A program made the translations under genes and the position numbers. From positions 1-64,000 of the forward strand of contig NW_020170524.1 of assembly GCF_000524195.1 (NCBI RefSeq): a stretch of DNA of 64,000 nucleotides. The letters are read 5' to 3'. Origin of the DNA: Echinococcus granulosus (Eukaryota > Platyhelminthes > Cestoda > Cyclophyllidea > Taeniidae). Of this stretch, positions 51,426-62,545 are shown piece by piece (the stretch's first letter is position 1; the number at the start of each line of letters is the position of its first letter). Below the pieces are notes generated by a model, which ran no database searches, was not told where the DNA came from, and saw only the letters and a list, made by a program, of their open reading frames with translations.

Positions 51426-53615
51426 TGATTCAAAAATACGATAGCAGCATCAAACCAAAACCAAGCAGTTTTTATTTTGACAAGATAAAGGTAACGAATA
51501 TCTGGATACATTTTTTGTGATCTTCTGAGCCTCCTTGGAGCAGGAGGACTTACAATATATTTCAGCAGCAAATTTGCTCGTTTAAAATTTATCTTTTTTT
51601 TGCTTAAAATCGTAACACCAATGAGCCAGAAATTAACGCAATTTTAGCGACAAAATGTTTGGGTAGATTGAATTCGTTGGCGGTTGGATATTATTTGACT
51701 GTTTCGTCGATGTCTAGGCACGAAGGTGTGTGTCGTTATTCATGACTTTTAACCAGAGGTTTTTCGATGTTTTACATTAGCTTCACTGGTCTCGTAACTT
51801 TCTGCAATACGTCCTTGCCGGGTGGTTGTGTGTATCTGGACTACGTCTCTTCTTAGACAGTCCGTGTGGTGATCTTTCGACCATGTTGGTTTGTAGAAAA
51901 CACTTGCCCAAGTAGCTCAGATATTTTATCATTGGGCTCGTTTTATCTCACATGCTTTGGGTTGACTAACTTCACTCCCTTTGGTGAATGTAGAAATTTG
52001 TATGCACCTTCTGATCAACCACCAATTCAAACTGGAGGTGTTCTTTCCCCTTTTTAGTGGTTTTCGTCATAGATCATGCCTTCTTTTTAACTTAGTTCGA
52101 AGTTATGCCCTTCAGCTGCTTATTGTGTGTTGTTTACCGTCTGATTGTCGAATGTTAATCTGGCTCTCCCTTACAAATTGAAATGCTTTCTAGGCTCATA
52201 AAGCTTAATAAATCCCCAAGACAATTTGAGATACCTTTTATCATACTTAGCTGTTGACCCCACAAATGGTGTTCTCTTCTTTGTTGTAATTTGAGGCCTT
52301 TGGAAATTGATGCACTAACTTTTTAGCCCCCATCAATCTTATTCCTGTTTAGTAACTTAAGTTACTTCTAACATCTTATCTGTTTTCACTCAGTCTTTTG
52401 AATTGAAAGTCCTTTGTCCAATTGTAAAAGTTGTACTTCTGACTCATGGTATCCCTACTCTATTATTTTCAATCATCAATCCCATTTTTTTCAGTTTTGC
52501 GAGCTTTTATTCACATGGGAATCTTTTTGATCTAGTAGTTTCTTCTGAATATGATTATTCTCCAACTCCATCCGAAGGTATTTCTGCTATTCAGTTGCTG
52601 ATTTGGTAGACTAAGTTGTCGCGCTCTCTTGTTCATATTTTGATAGTGATGGTTTTCCTTTTCATTTTCGTAAAATCTCTTGGGTTTTTTCGCCATAGTT
52701 GAAGACCTTATTCAGCGAGCAGGTTTCTTTTCCGCTGTTCATTCATTAATACCACAAATAATGCTCTCTTTTAGTTTATGCTTGGACCCAGTGCTGCTTC
52801 TGGTATCGCTTATTTTAGTGTGTCTATCCTTATTTATACCCACCACTTTTTGCTGTTTTCGACCTTTTATTATTTCTTGAGTTTTTAAATCCAGTAATCT
52901 TACTAACAATTGCAGAGTCTTCGTATGCGTTGGAAGGTATTTATTCTGCCTATCATTCGCTAGTTTCGTAAACTGTGTCTCCATTCCCTTTTTGCTTGAG
53001 ATAGTTTCTATATTTTTGAATCGCTTGATTTTCATACTTATGCTCAGTTATCTATCTTTGTTCATATTTGTCAACTTTAGTGATGCTCAAATTTATGTTA
53101 ACTTTTTGAAATCCCTTAAATTCTTCCAGTAGTCGACGAGTATCGAATTCGACCTGCAGGTATCTGTTTCGCAATTAAACGCTCTGATCTCCCTTCTTTT
53201 CATTTTCATGTTCCGCCAAATTCGTGACATCTCTTTTGTAGATGGACCGTTTGCATTTCTAATCACAGGTGCCTTTCTGTCATTAAATAATTAATTCCAG
53301 AAAATACGTCCCGGCTTTCTTCCTGCTTGTGTCGAGTATTATTCTTAAATCGCTCGCCTTGTGATATTTGGTATATGCTCGGCTAGTTATATTCAACCGT
53401 TTTACTCCTACTTATGCTGACCGTATTGAATCAATTATTCCATGTAGATAAGGGGTATATGCCCTTAAAATCAGGTATTCCTTCTGCTGTTGATTTGTCA
53501 TTTTCACAGACTAAGCTCTCATCTTCAGTTTGCTGGAGTCGTCTTTTTTAATTGCTTTGTAATGTTCATGTATCATTTGTAGACGATTTTTTTATCCAAA
53601 TTCACTTTTTTGCAG

Positions 53616-55877
53616 GTGTTAAATGTGACGCTTGTGAGGCAAACGCTTTTCGACTCCGTCGGTACAAATGCCTCCGTTGTGTTGACTTTGATCTCTGTGG
53701 TCCATGCTACGATCGGCGTGCGGAGGCACTTTCGCACCGAAGGAATCACCCAATGCAATGCCTCATCCTCGAGTCGGATCGCAAAATTTTTTTCCCAAAT
53801 ACTGTTAGTCACTATCTTTTGCGCAATTTGGTTTATGCCTCTTGTTTTACTCGAATTTCTTCCTGTTTAAAGAAGTCTAACGAAATGCCGAGGAGTTACA
53901 TCTGTCCCATCTGTGGGGCTCTGGGATTCAAGGCTGTCGATCTGGGAGCTCATGTTCATGCCAAACACAGCAATTCTCGTATGGGTGTTCTCTGTCCCCT
54001 TTGTATTTACCCTCCTCCCGGTAATCCTCCTGGTGGCAGGGGTAGCAATCCCAACAGGGTACACAACTGCTTCTCCACCCACCTTAGTGAGGTTCACCGC
54101 CTCAAAGCACCCACGAGTGGTGCACCTACCGCCATTTCCTCTAATTCTTCGTCTTCGGCCGCCATTGAAACCTTTTTGACTAGAGACCCCAATCGTCAGT
54201 GCTCATGGGAATGTGGTGCCTCAATGCGGAAGGTGTTTCATTTATACTCTTTTTTCTTCCTCACAGACTTTTACGAACCTACGAAAGCCAAACAACAAGC
54301 GTCTGCTCAGAGGAGCCGTGGCAGATCTTCACTAAGCGCCGATGAACAAGAGTTATTCGACCTTGTTTCAGCCTCCTCCACGGACCCTATGGGCCGAGGT
54401 TTGCACTTCCGTCTACAACGTAATCTCTCTTCATCTACTTCAGGTCAGGTTTCACACTCTGAGCTGGTTGCTAGCTCAAAGGTGAGTATCTTTTAAAAAA
54501 GCTAGCGTTATTTTTAAACACATGCGAAATCGTTTTTGGACCGAATTTGCAATTTTGAAACACCCACAATCAGACTTAGTGAGTATATATCTCACGTTTA
54601 AAATCCCATTTTCCGTATCTAAGGCTCCATTTATCTGGAATGCCAACTTAAAGCTTTGTCTATCACGCATTAAAGCCGTGCTTCTTACTGTTCGTTGTGA
54701 TTTTGGGAGAAGAGTTGGAGACTTGGTTTGAAGGCTCATTTTCGGTACATTGGTTAGCAGGTAATTGAGAGACAGGCCGATACCATCCGACGGGAGGCAG
54801 GGGATGAAGTCTCCGAACCCACACCACAAATAACTTCTCAACCCACCAAAAACATCAATAACAGCAGCAATAATGAAGGTGACGAGAATAATGGAAACTC
54901 TGAGCCGCTTGAGCCCGCAACTTCGTCGGCGACAGCTGATACAGGCACGGCAGTTGAGGAGGTCCAGGGAGGTAGCGTTGTCGTGCCAGCTGAAGCTACT
55001 TCTTCTCTTGTCTCTTACGGTGCTGCTGCTGCAATAGTCGACTGCCGGTAAGTTTAATACTGAGAAAAGCCTCAGCCTTCGAGCATGTTGAGCGCATTTC
55101 ATCATTGCTGAATTTCGTGAGCTCAATTACCCCGAAGTGGTAGGATACGTGATCATTGACTGCTAATCCCCACGATCCAGGGGTTTAGTTATGCTATTCG
55201 TGAGTTGGTTGCTGCAATTATTTTGTATTGCCTTATTGTCGACTGCTAGCATTGTCTGCGCACCTACCGCCGAAATCCAGTCACCAAGTGCACGACTCAA
55301 TGCGTCACATTGACTTCTTTATCTTATCAGTGAACGTAGAATGCGAACATCCCGCCGGTAAGCTATAAAACCAACTTTTTCTGTTCGTACGAGTGTGCTA
55401 TCTGCTCGTGAGAATTAGACTCACCGACCTCTTGATTGAGTTTAACTACCGCCAGCCTCCGCTCCTATTTGGGTGCAAGGAAATGAATTTTGATGCTTTT
55501 GTCGCCAAGCTGTTTCGCTTCATCAGTTGTCGCGTCACACACGGTTTGAGCGTATCCGAGCTATATTGTTGACGACAGTTCCTTCTGTTCAGATGTACTG
55601 TCTGTTCACAGGTGGAGTATTGCCTCCATACGCTGATTTCCGATCATTTTGCCTCCTCTAGGCTGTTTGAAGCAGCGAGGAAGAAGTGCGATCCCGTCTG
55701 GCTTTCATTTGTGCACGAGTTGATCTGGGACAGTCTGCATATTGCCGGTCTTTCATTGACGCCAAGTGAGGGTGAGAAAAAGTGAAAAATTAGCCAAACC
55801 AAACTACCGATTCGTTGTCTTTCTCAGGAAGACTACCTCTTTCCCACTCTTTCCGCTCCTTCGCCTCACCCTCATGA
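53616..55877 (+). CDS. KCMF1: KCMF1-like ZZ-type E3 ubiquitin ligase (first exon not found)
   Basis: Exons 53616-54481, 54761-55047, 55331-55357 (27-nt micro-exon), 55662-55771 and 55828-55877 (TGA). The first holds a ZZ zinc finger (VKCDACEANAFRLRRYKCL, DFDLCGPCYD, HPMQCL), then a C2H2-like pair (YICPICGALGF, HVHAKH, then LCPLC and H). This is the order of KCMF1, which ubiquitinates substrates through this region. A 69-nt in-frame segment at 53804-53872 (GTTAGT…TTTAAAG) is hydrophobic, absent from the family and probably an intron. The middle is Ser/Asn/Glu-rich; the C-terminal segment (LFEAARKKCDPVWLSFVHEL) may correspond to the conserved Leu-rich tail. Reading through 55771 instead of splicing gives a stop a few codons later. 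The start exon must end in phase 1, as in KCMF1 (…HE-G), and lies upstream. Confidence 0.85.
53804..53872 (+). other. Probable 69-nt in-frame intron
   Basis: Pyrimidine-rich with GT…AG ends and a length divisible by three, so the frame stays open with or without it. The encoded residues (VSHYLLRNLVYASCF…) fall between the ZZ finger and the next zinc finger, where relatives have nothing similar. Confidence 0.6.
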
Positions 55878-56033
55878 ACACGACTAGCCCATTTCTTCAC
55901 CATCCTTCTGTGCATTCGTTATTACATTTTGTGGCACGTTGCTTAGTAACGTCTCTGCTATTCTTTCCCGTCTCATCTCTTCTTCCTACGAAGGCTTCCA
56001 AAGCAGCAAGAATATGGTGATTTATATCTGATT
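55878..56033. other. Short tail-to-tail spacer between the KCMF1-like and ZNHIT3-like genes
   Basis: Only 156 bases separate the two stop codons on opposite strands, and no clear AATAAA is visible on either strand. The 3' untranslated regions probably overlap, so an antisense effect is possible. Confidence 0.5.
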
Positions 56034-56571
56034 TTATTCTCGTGCCTCTTCTTGGTTAATGAGGCGCAGACATTCATCAGCGAATTCCACGAAGAGAGGT
56101 TCTTTCATAGCTTTTTCAATGGCTTTTGCGGGATGGCGAGAGTTGTCGAGGTTGACTAAATAATCCCGCAGATGTCGGTTTGAAAGGAGCTCCTTGAGAC
56201 GTTCGGATGTGCCTAGTCACCAATTTAGTTATCAGTCAAATAGCCGATGAATTAACCTACGAAGTTTTTCGAGGAGTCGGGTAGGGATGTAGTCGGAGCA
56301 GTCGTCACCCAGATCAAGGGGTACAAGTGGTACTGAATCGAAGGTAACTGGGTGGAGGCCAGCTTACTCTCTGTCTCGAGTTGCTCTTCCGTTTTTTCTC
56401 CGTGTGGTTGTACGCAGACGCTTTTGTGCGCCTTGTAGCAATTAAGGGAGCAGCTAAATGCAATTTTTGAAAAATAAAATACTACTTTTTTAGCAGACAA
56501 GAAGGGCACTTGTATTTCCATGCAGCGGATTTGCAGACCTCGCAGGATTTATTCCCTGATAAGTCATTCAT
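56034..56571 (-). CDS. ZNHIT3: ZNHIT3-like HIT zinc-finger protein
   Basis: Four exons on the minus strand: 56571-56486 (ATG), 56453-56368, 56332-56261 and 56212-56034 (TAA), about 141 residues in all. The joined frame gives an HIT finger: C-E-V-C, KYKCPSC, CSLNCYKAHKSVC. A short linker (PLDLGDDCSDYIPTRLLEKL) leads to the conserved C-terminal block (RLKELLSNRHLRDYLVNLD, then AMKEPLFVEFADECL), as in ZNHIT3. That protein acts in box C/D snoRNP assembly with NUFIP1 and is also described as a nuclear-receptor cofactor. Introns are 32, 35 and 48 nt; only splicing gives one open frame through all conserved segments, which makes these ultra-short introns convincing. The human protein is about 155 residues, so this copy looks full length. 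Confidence 0.9.
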
Positions 56572-56699
56572 AGCCGAAGCGTATGGCTTTAGTAAAAAAG
56601 GATTTGCGTGTAAAAGAATACAAGAACGGAAGTAAGAAACAAAATAAACACCATTCCGAAAAAACAGGCTAAATGGTAGCTGAATTGGGATAGCAGATC

Positions 56700-56963
56700 T
56701 TAGATAAAAACGGAAATTTCAGCTAAAGATGTGAGCCAAACCGTAGAGCTATGCCCCGTATCATCATTCGGATCGTAAAGGAAGTGACAAATAGTTTCTA
56801 AAAAACAAGGAGCTGGGAGACATTTCTGGCATGATTTGGACCCTACCTTACGTGCGACGATAAGTGCAGGCACACTACTAACAGCGGAGGCCGCTAATTC
56901 AAATAGAGCGGACCACGACCAATACAGATAGGGAGCTGCCATATGTGCTCTGCATGGGTAGGC
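56700..56963 (-). CDS. Possible small two-exon hydrophobic protein (weak)
   Basis: A minus-strand frame beginning AHMAAPYLYWSWSALFELAA reaches a GTAAGG donor at about 56850. After a 54-nt candidate intron ending TTTTTTAG it continues QTICHFLYDPNDDTGHSS to a stop at 56700. The splice sites look acceptable and one membrane-like helix is present, but the peptide is about 60 residues and matches nothing I know. It could equally be repeat-derived or the end of a gene whose 5' exons I do not see. Confidence 0.25.
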   Translation of the reverse strand, partial: AYPCRAHMAAPYLYWSWSALFELAASAVSSVPALIVARKVGSKSCQKCLPAPCFLETICHFLYDPNDDTGHSSTVWLTSLAEISVFI

Positions 56964-57222
56964 CACCGAAAAAAGATAGGCAGGATTTCAGCTTTTTAAA
57001 AAATCGGAATTACAAGTCAATTTTCAATTCTGTAACAATTAACTAAGTAGGTTTAAGGTGTCAATTAATAATATGCTAGCAACTAAAACAAAGGATCCGA
57101 TGTAACCAAGACATGTGGCCCATAAATACTGTCTGACTAAATTAAAAGTGTTTTGGCAAATGATCGTGTAACTCGTTTTTGAAATACTATATTTTAATAC
57201 TCAGATTGTTTAAAATGCCCCC

Positions 57223-58545
57223 TTAGGCTGAGATGCGTGCAATCAACTCTAACCTCGTGATGGAAGCGTCGTTAGAACTCTTCAATGCAAGTAATAGTTC
57301 AGTATCTGGACCACTTTTATACTTGTACTGATTCCCGATAACTGTGGCTAGTAAACGTGTTCCTACCTGTTTGTTCAAACGGTACACTCCATGAACGCGG
57401 TACACTAGTTGCCGGGTCCCCCGAATCTCCTTTTAAAGTCAAGATTAACTTTGAAGAATGGCTCGGAACCGCAAAATTCAACGTCTCTCTCTGTCCTTAA
57501 AGCCAGCATTGGCCATCATCCTCTTTACCTTCCACTAAGATTTGTTTCAGACCGTTGTAAGCGCCGATATTACCCACGACGCTGACTTCGGATGATGCTG
57601 CGACACCTTAACTCATCATTGATCAAGAAAATCAGTTCTCAGCCAGAGACTTTTTTGCTATCAAAAAGGTGGCGAGGACGACATGGAGTACGCCAGAAAT
57701 CTCCAATTTCCAGCAGATCGCGCTTTCCTAGGCTCGTCTCCAAACAGGTTCGTTGACGGGATAACCGTCCATTCCAGACACGGAGTCTGACCACTCATTA
57801 TGGTTGAGAAACTGCGGCATAAAGACCAGTTCGCAATCAAGAGGCGCTAGGAACTCTGTACGACCTCGCTTTACGAGATGCCCAACAAATGGTAAAAATC
57901 AGCACCACATCATGTTCCTTCGTGCTGTGGCCCAAGTTCAGGTGAGCCTTCCTTTCACCGACTCTATTTGCTCCCAAACGGCATCCATACATTTATGCGA
58001 GTCCCAAGTAAATATGGATATCCATTCAGTTTCCTTCTCGACTCAAGCCCAGCTAAATCAATAGCGAATTCTCCGGTTTTCCTCACTCTGTAGTAAGGCT
58101 AAGGTCTCTTTTCCTTCTACAAGACTACGTTCAGCAGAAAAGAAACCTGGACAACGGACCTTATTATATGCTCAGAACCGGCTTGAGTCGTGATACTTGG
58201 TGCTGCTTTTTTATGTCACGCCAAAGACGCCCTAAATTTTGCGCAGGGAGCCTTTTTTACCCATTAAAGCCCTGAAACCAAAGCAGATGTTGCACTACTG
58301 GAAGGAGACGCAAATGACATTTGCAGCGCCCTCCTTGAACCGGGACAAACAGGTATCGCGAAGCATACGATAAATACCGGCAAAGCTAGCCCCATTTGGC
58401 AACCACTTCTATCTACGCCACCCCTCCTGCTTGAAGTAAATCGTCCCTTCGAAGAGATGAATCGAGTCGAGATCACGAAAGCATCAAAGTCCCCATGAGC
58501 CTCTGCGATTGCGCTGGTAAAGAAAACCAAAAAGTGAGGACATGG
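57223..58545 (-). mobile_element. Decayed retroelement, probably Penelope-like (RT, then GIY-YIG order)
   Basis: Read on the minus strand. Around 58.47-58.26 kb a frame interrupted by stops carries HLFEGTIYFKQEG, then NGASFAGIYRMLRD and CLSRFKE, which resembles the Q-x-x-G…GSPLS-type reverse transcriptase block. At 57.43-57.22 kb there is GTRQLVYRVHGVYRLNKQVG with YKSGPDTELLLALKSS and TRLELIARIS, patterned like the GIY-YIG endonuclease at the C-terminus of Penelope-like elements. The piece between carries stops in all frames. The assignment rests on motif spacing recalled from the family, and the RT part is the weaker half. Confidence 0.4.
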
Positions 58546-59277
58546 CCAATACCAACAAACTAGACAGAATCAAGTGTAGCGGGTTCCTCGTTTGTCTCTT
58601 CCCCTCTGTACTTCAAGCTCAAAACGAACAGGTTGATTCGATTAATGCGTTTTTAAGTCAGAGTTGACGGGAGTCAGTACAAGTCTGGGAGAGTCTGGAT
58701 AATGAAATCTTCGCCTTGGGGAATTCTGACGACTTTCATGAGGTTAGCTGATTGCCCGATTCTCATTTAAGGCGCAACTTTTAACCTAATTATTGCAATC
58801 TTACCCCATTCAAATCTCCGCCCATTCATTGACTAAAATTGATCCTCCTTTTCTTCGATCTTAATGTACTGGAGCATTTACCTTCCATTGATGCTACACT
58901 CAATAAGTATCATCACTTCACAGTTTTCGCTTTAAAATTAGATTAGGGTTTTTGCCTCTATTGATCGCATTATACAACCTCCCTATAGTGCGATAGACAT
59001 TTTGTAAAAAGCATTCTCTTTTTAGTAGTTATTTTAATAAGTACTATAATTCTAGTGAGGTATTTGTAGTTTTTGTGTTGATTGGTTTTACGGGAAGGGA
59101 CAAATACGCCATGTCTAGTTGTTTTGATGTTTAGGTTTGTTGAAAAATATATAACATCTGAGCTGACTTAATGCCGCCTGTTAAGTTGTGTAATAGCTTC
59201 GTAATGTTACGCTTTTCTATGTTACCTTATACAGCACACTTCAACTGTTTTTAGGCTTTTCAAAGCTTCTGAGACAA

Positions 59278-60598
59278 ATGGTGGACCAAAGTTTCATTAT
59301 AGAAGGGTTGAACAAACAGTTCAAATTAATTGAAGGTACCCGAAAAAAGTGGGACAGTGCTGTGCTGAGATCTGGAGAAGTGTATACCTCACTCGCCTAC
59401 AATCTCATGCGCGAGTCTGTGTCCATTAAGTCCGGCAGCCAAGGTGATGAGCTTTGGTCTCTGAAATTGGTAAATTTATTCAACGTATTTACGCTTCTAT
59501 TTACAATGTCTATTCATTTTTTTGGTCTATCATAGTGGCTCCTAATTTCATTATAAGTTATGGAATCGGGCTTTGGAATTGTGCCACAAAATTGTGTAGT
59601 ATTTTACAGTTACTGCTTAAAACGTGCCAGTCTCAGTAGGGCTAGATTAACCGCTATTCCCATGACCGGTTTTAGATACCGCAATGTAGCGCTGCCTGCA
59701 GGCTTTTCCTTGCGGGCGATCCGATCAGGGCAGCTCGTCTCGCGGCAGCCCGACAGATAGAAGAGGATTTTGACTCACTGGAGTCTATTTTACAGAGTCT
59801 TCAGGAGTGCGTGGAATCGGTAGAGAAGGCTGTAAGTTTCTTATTTTATCGCATATACATCGACCTTTGTTGTTTCTTATTTTGAAACTGTTACTTTTCT
59901 GAACTTGTGCGTTTTATTACTTAAAATACGGCAAGCGATTTTAATTCACTAGTATATAGTTTTAAGCAGATGTCCTACTTATTTCAGCGGTTTCAAGGCA
60001 CCTGTACTTATCGTACCAGTATTTAACACTGAGAATCAAACGCCTTGGTGAGATATTTGGAACTATTTCACATCCCACCTTAGTGACGTGTGTTATCAAT
60101 CGGGTCATACTATCCCCTAAGCGTATTATTAGCACTGGACGTAAATTCTTTTTAATGCTTTCTAATGTTTACTATTACTTAATATATAAGGTCCAGCGAT
60201 TGGCTGCACTGCGCAAACTAAAGGTGAATCCCACCGCCGCAGCCATCGTTCCGGCCAGCCCGCTGATCTCACCCAGTCGGCGAAAAGCGAAGCGCGGTGG
60301 TAACAGAAAGGACGGAGACGGGGGGAGGGCGCTGATGGCGCAGCATGTTCCATGGTCGGTGTTGCAGGAGGAGGCGGAAGCGCTGGTACATCGATTACGC
60401 GAGGACGTGGCCTTCCGTGAAGGACTGGTGCGCGCTCTCGTTCCCACCACCGCCAATACCGTATCTGGGGGCAGTGGAGAGATCGATCGAGGCTCACCGC
60501 AGTACCTCTGCTTCCTCTGGCGTGAGGCACACCAAATTGTGAAGTGGGAAAACCTCCTTGATTTGACCGAACATGTTTGCGAGGTTACTGCCACCTGA
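59278..60598 (+). CDS. CINP: CINP-like protein (CDK2-interacting protein)
   Basis: Three phase-0 exons: 59278-59469, 59676-59831 and 60191-60598 (TGA), 251 residues from the first ATG. CINP is a small nuclear protein linked to CDK2, MCM/CDC7 and the ATR-ATRIP checkpoint. Conserved pattern: GTRKKWDSAVLRSGEVYTS (W at the position of ADWHNLILKW), the coiled coil IEEDFDSLESILQSLQECVE, then VPWSVLQEEAEALVHRLRED…FREGLVRAL and SPQYLCFLWREAHQIVKWEN, in the order of the human protein (212 residues). A possible extra 5' exon at 58678-58742 (VWESLDNEIFALGNSDDF) joins in phase 0 to an acceptor at 59265, which would extend the frame upstream of the ATG. An Arg/Lys-rich insert (SRRKAKRGGNRKDGDGG) before the last block is not in the human protein. 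Confidence 0.68.
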
Positions 60599-61539
60599 TG
60601 CGCGTTTGATGTTCATCTCCTTTTCTTCTATTCGTGCAATAATGATGGCCTGTTACTGATGGCTTGTGCTTGTATACATAAGAATTTCAGTCATTACTGA
60701 TATAATATATTTTTTTAACAAAAGGTGTTACAGGAATGGAGCTGAATTCTGTTTTGGTACAGGACATCTGGCAGTGGAGTTGTGAATAATCTTTAAGCTG
60801 TTGCATGTAGCTGGCTTGTTCTTTTCCTCCACTGCATTAGTGCCTTGCTGTAGATTTAACTCACTGAATCTAAGAAATTGAGGCGAGAGTTCTTTATTTT
60901 TTACTTCTCACCAGTTATCTGTTTGGTGTTTATGCGTGTGCTTATTTTCTATTCGACGTCAATCCTCATCTCTGTTACAAGGTGGTAGTTTCTTTTCTGG
61001 CTTAACTAACTGTTAGTCCGACTGCTTCAACTGATCGTCTGTCCCCCTCTTCTTTACACTCGTGACGTCTCGGAGGCGTTCCTATTCCGTGTGGTCTTAA
61101 TTTACTTTTATAAACCAATTTTACTTGCGTTCTGGGTTGGGAGGATTGTTATTCTGCTATGAAATTGCGTTTTGTATGTTTTAATAACCTCACCTCCTGT
61201 CTGGGGTTTTGGCCGTCTCGCTACTTGCCTGTAACAGTTCTACTACTTAGGTATTTTGGACGAATGTTAGTAGCTAAGCAACAATGTTTTAGTGACTTCC
61301 GGTCAACTTTACGTATATTATGGGGATTAAGCGGTTGGGAATACGAAACAGGTGCTAGAATTGACCTCGTTCCATGGCTATTGGCTTGAAGAAAGTGTGC
61401 TGTCGATTTGCTACTGTGTCTTGTAAGTAGCACGAGTGTTGGGCTGATAGCGCTTTTTGCGTGCGGGTTTGTTTCACCAAACCACAGCCTATTGTAATAC
61501 TTTGCTTAGCTCTCGGTTTTGGTAACGAACCTCTCAGGG

Positions 61540-61622
61540 GGTCCGTCATTGCACCTCTATCGTGAGGCTTGACCCACGGGTCAGCCTTGTGGCCCTCAGG
61601 CCCTTCTGTAGGTCAACACATC
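61540..61622. repeat. Dispersed repeat family A, right part, partial copy
   Basis: Matches TGCACCTCTATCGTGAGGCT, then a short GGCC-rich block and CCCTTCTGTAGGTCAACA. The last block recurs at 62451-62466 (CCCTTCTGTAGGTCGATA). Confidence 0.5.
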
Positions 61623-61944
61623 CCATCCAACCATTATGTCTTCGGGGAAGTCTCAACTAACTGCACTTGTGGGAGCGTGGGGCAAAACCGATCTCAAAGA
61701 ACAAATATCCTGGTTTTTACTGCTGGGTGAAAAATCGTATGATGGCAGAAGTGTATATGTCACGGACGGGCAGATTGACGACGATACATAACAGGAGGAC
61801 TGAAGATGACGTGTACCTTCCGCAACCACCCCGATCTCATGGTCTGCAGGAAAGTTAGTAGCCACTGAAGCGACACTAACCGTGAAACATCTAAAAAAGT
61901 TCGTTTCAGAACTGACTACCGTACCTGTGTAAAGATCATTTATG

Positions 61945-62055
61945 TGAACACACGATACCACTGCTGCTCCACTAGCTGGATAGAACGCGGATGCACATGT
62001 CTGGGCAGATTTGAAGTGAAAAGCAAGTGGGGAGGAGGAGTGGATGCGAAATTCA
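61945..62055. repeat. Dispersed repeat family A, left part, copy 3
   Basis: CTCCACTAGCTGGATAGAAC, then CACATGTCTGGGCAG and a GTGGGGAGGAGGAGTGG block. A diverged match to 50165-50270. Confidence 0.5.
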
Positions 62056-62369
62056 ATCTTCACTAAAATAGGTTCTGCCCTGTCCTTTGTTACATGACTC
62101 CGCTTTTGGGCCAATGTTCCTACGACTAATGATTGACCGCACGCTCCCGTCCCCCAATCATTTTCCGCACGCGGTAAAACTCCATTTCCAGTAGAATTGT
62201 TGAGTGGGCCCAGTGACTGCGGTCAAATACCTCATCTTTATGGCAATTTGATGACTGGCGAGGTTGATTCGTGTTGGTTTTTCATACAGTACCGATTACG
62301 TTTTGATTGACACGGGATGACGCTCAAAAGATGAGAGGCGCTAGGTAATGTTTTACTTGACTCTCAATT

Positions 62370-62545
62370 TTGATAACGGGCCACTTAGGACCTCCGCCGT
62401 TGTGCCCTCCCCGGGTGGCCTGACCTTCGGGCCATCTCACTATCCGCCACTCCCTTCTGTAGGTCGATAGTACATGTTCTGTCTGAGTATTTTCTCTTCT
62501 TTCGTCTTCAAGAAAGTCTCGGCACGCTACAACTGTTGTTTTATG
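62370..62545. repeat. Dispersed repeat family A, right part, copy 2
   Basis: GGGTGGCCTGACCTTCGGGC, then TGTTCTGTCTGAGTATTTTC, then TTTCGTCTTCAAGAAAGTCT and GGCACGCTACAACTG. The blocks are in the same order and at similar spacing to 51230-51425. Confidence 0.7.

Larger units (their letters stand above)
49620..53615. other. Repeat-bearing intergenic stretch upstream of the KCMF1-like gene
   Basis: Holds family A repeat segments at about 50165-50270 and 51230-51420, and T-rich sequence from 51.6 to 53.6 kb. The first exon of the KCMF1-like gene, which should end in phase 1 after a short N-terminal sequence, would be expected here or further upstream. I could not identify it. Confidence 0.45.

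Noticed and set aside
52403..52609. Frame ending SPTPSEG followed by GT, considered as the missing first exon of the KCMF1-like gene
   Set aside because: It lacks the short Arg/His start typical of KCMF1 and is a T-rich hydrophobic stretch with no ATG start or acceptor.
57223..57431. Joining the 57.3-kb minus frame to the 56.9-kb frame as one gene
   Set aside because: A phase-compatible splice exists, but the 57.3-kb piece reads better as a GIY-YIG-like retroelement end, so the join is probably accidental.
60162..60594. Two long minus-strand open frames opposite the last CINP-like exon
   Set aside because: GC-rich shadow of the coding strand; the plus frame has splice sites and family similarity.
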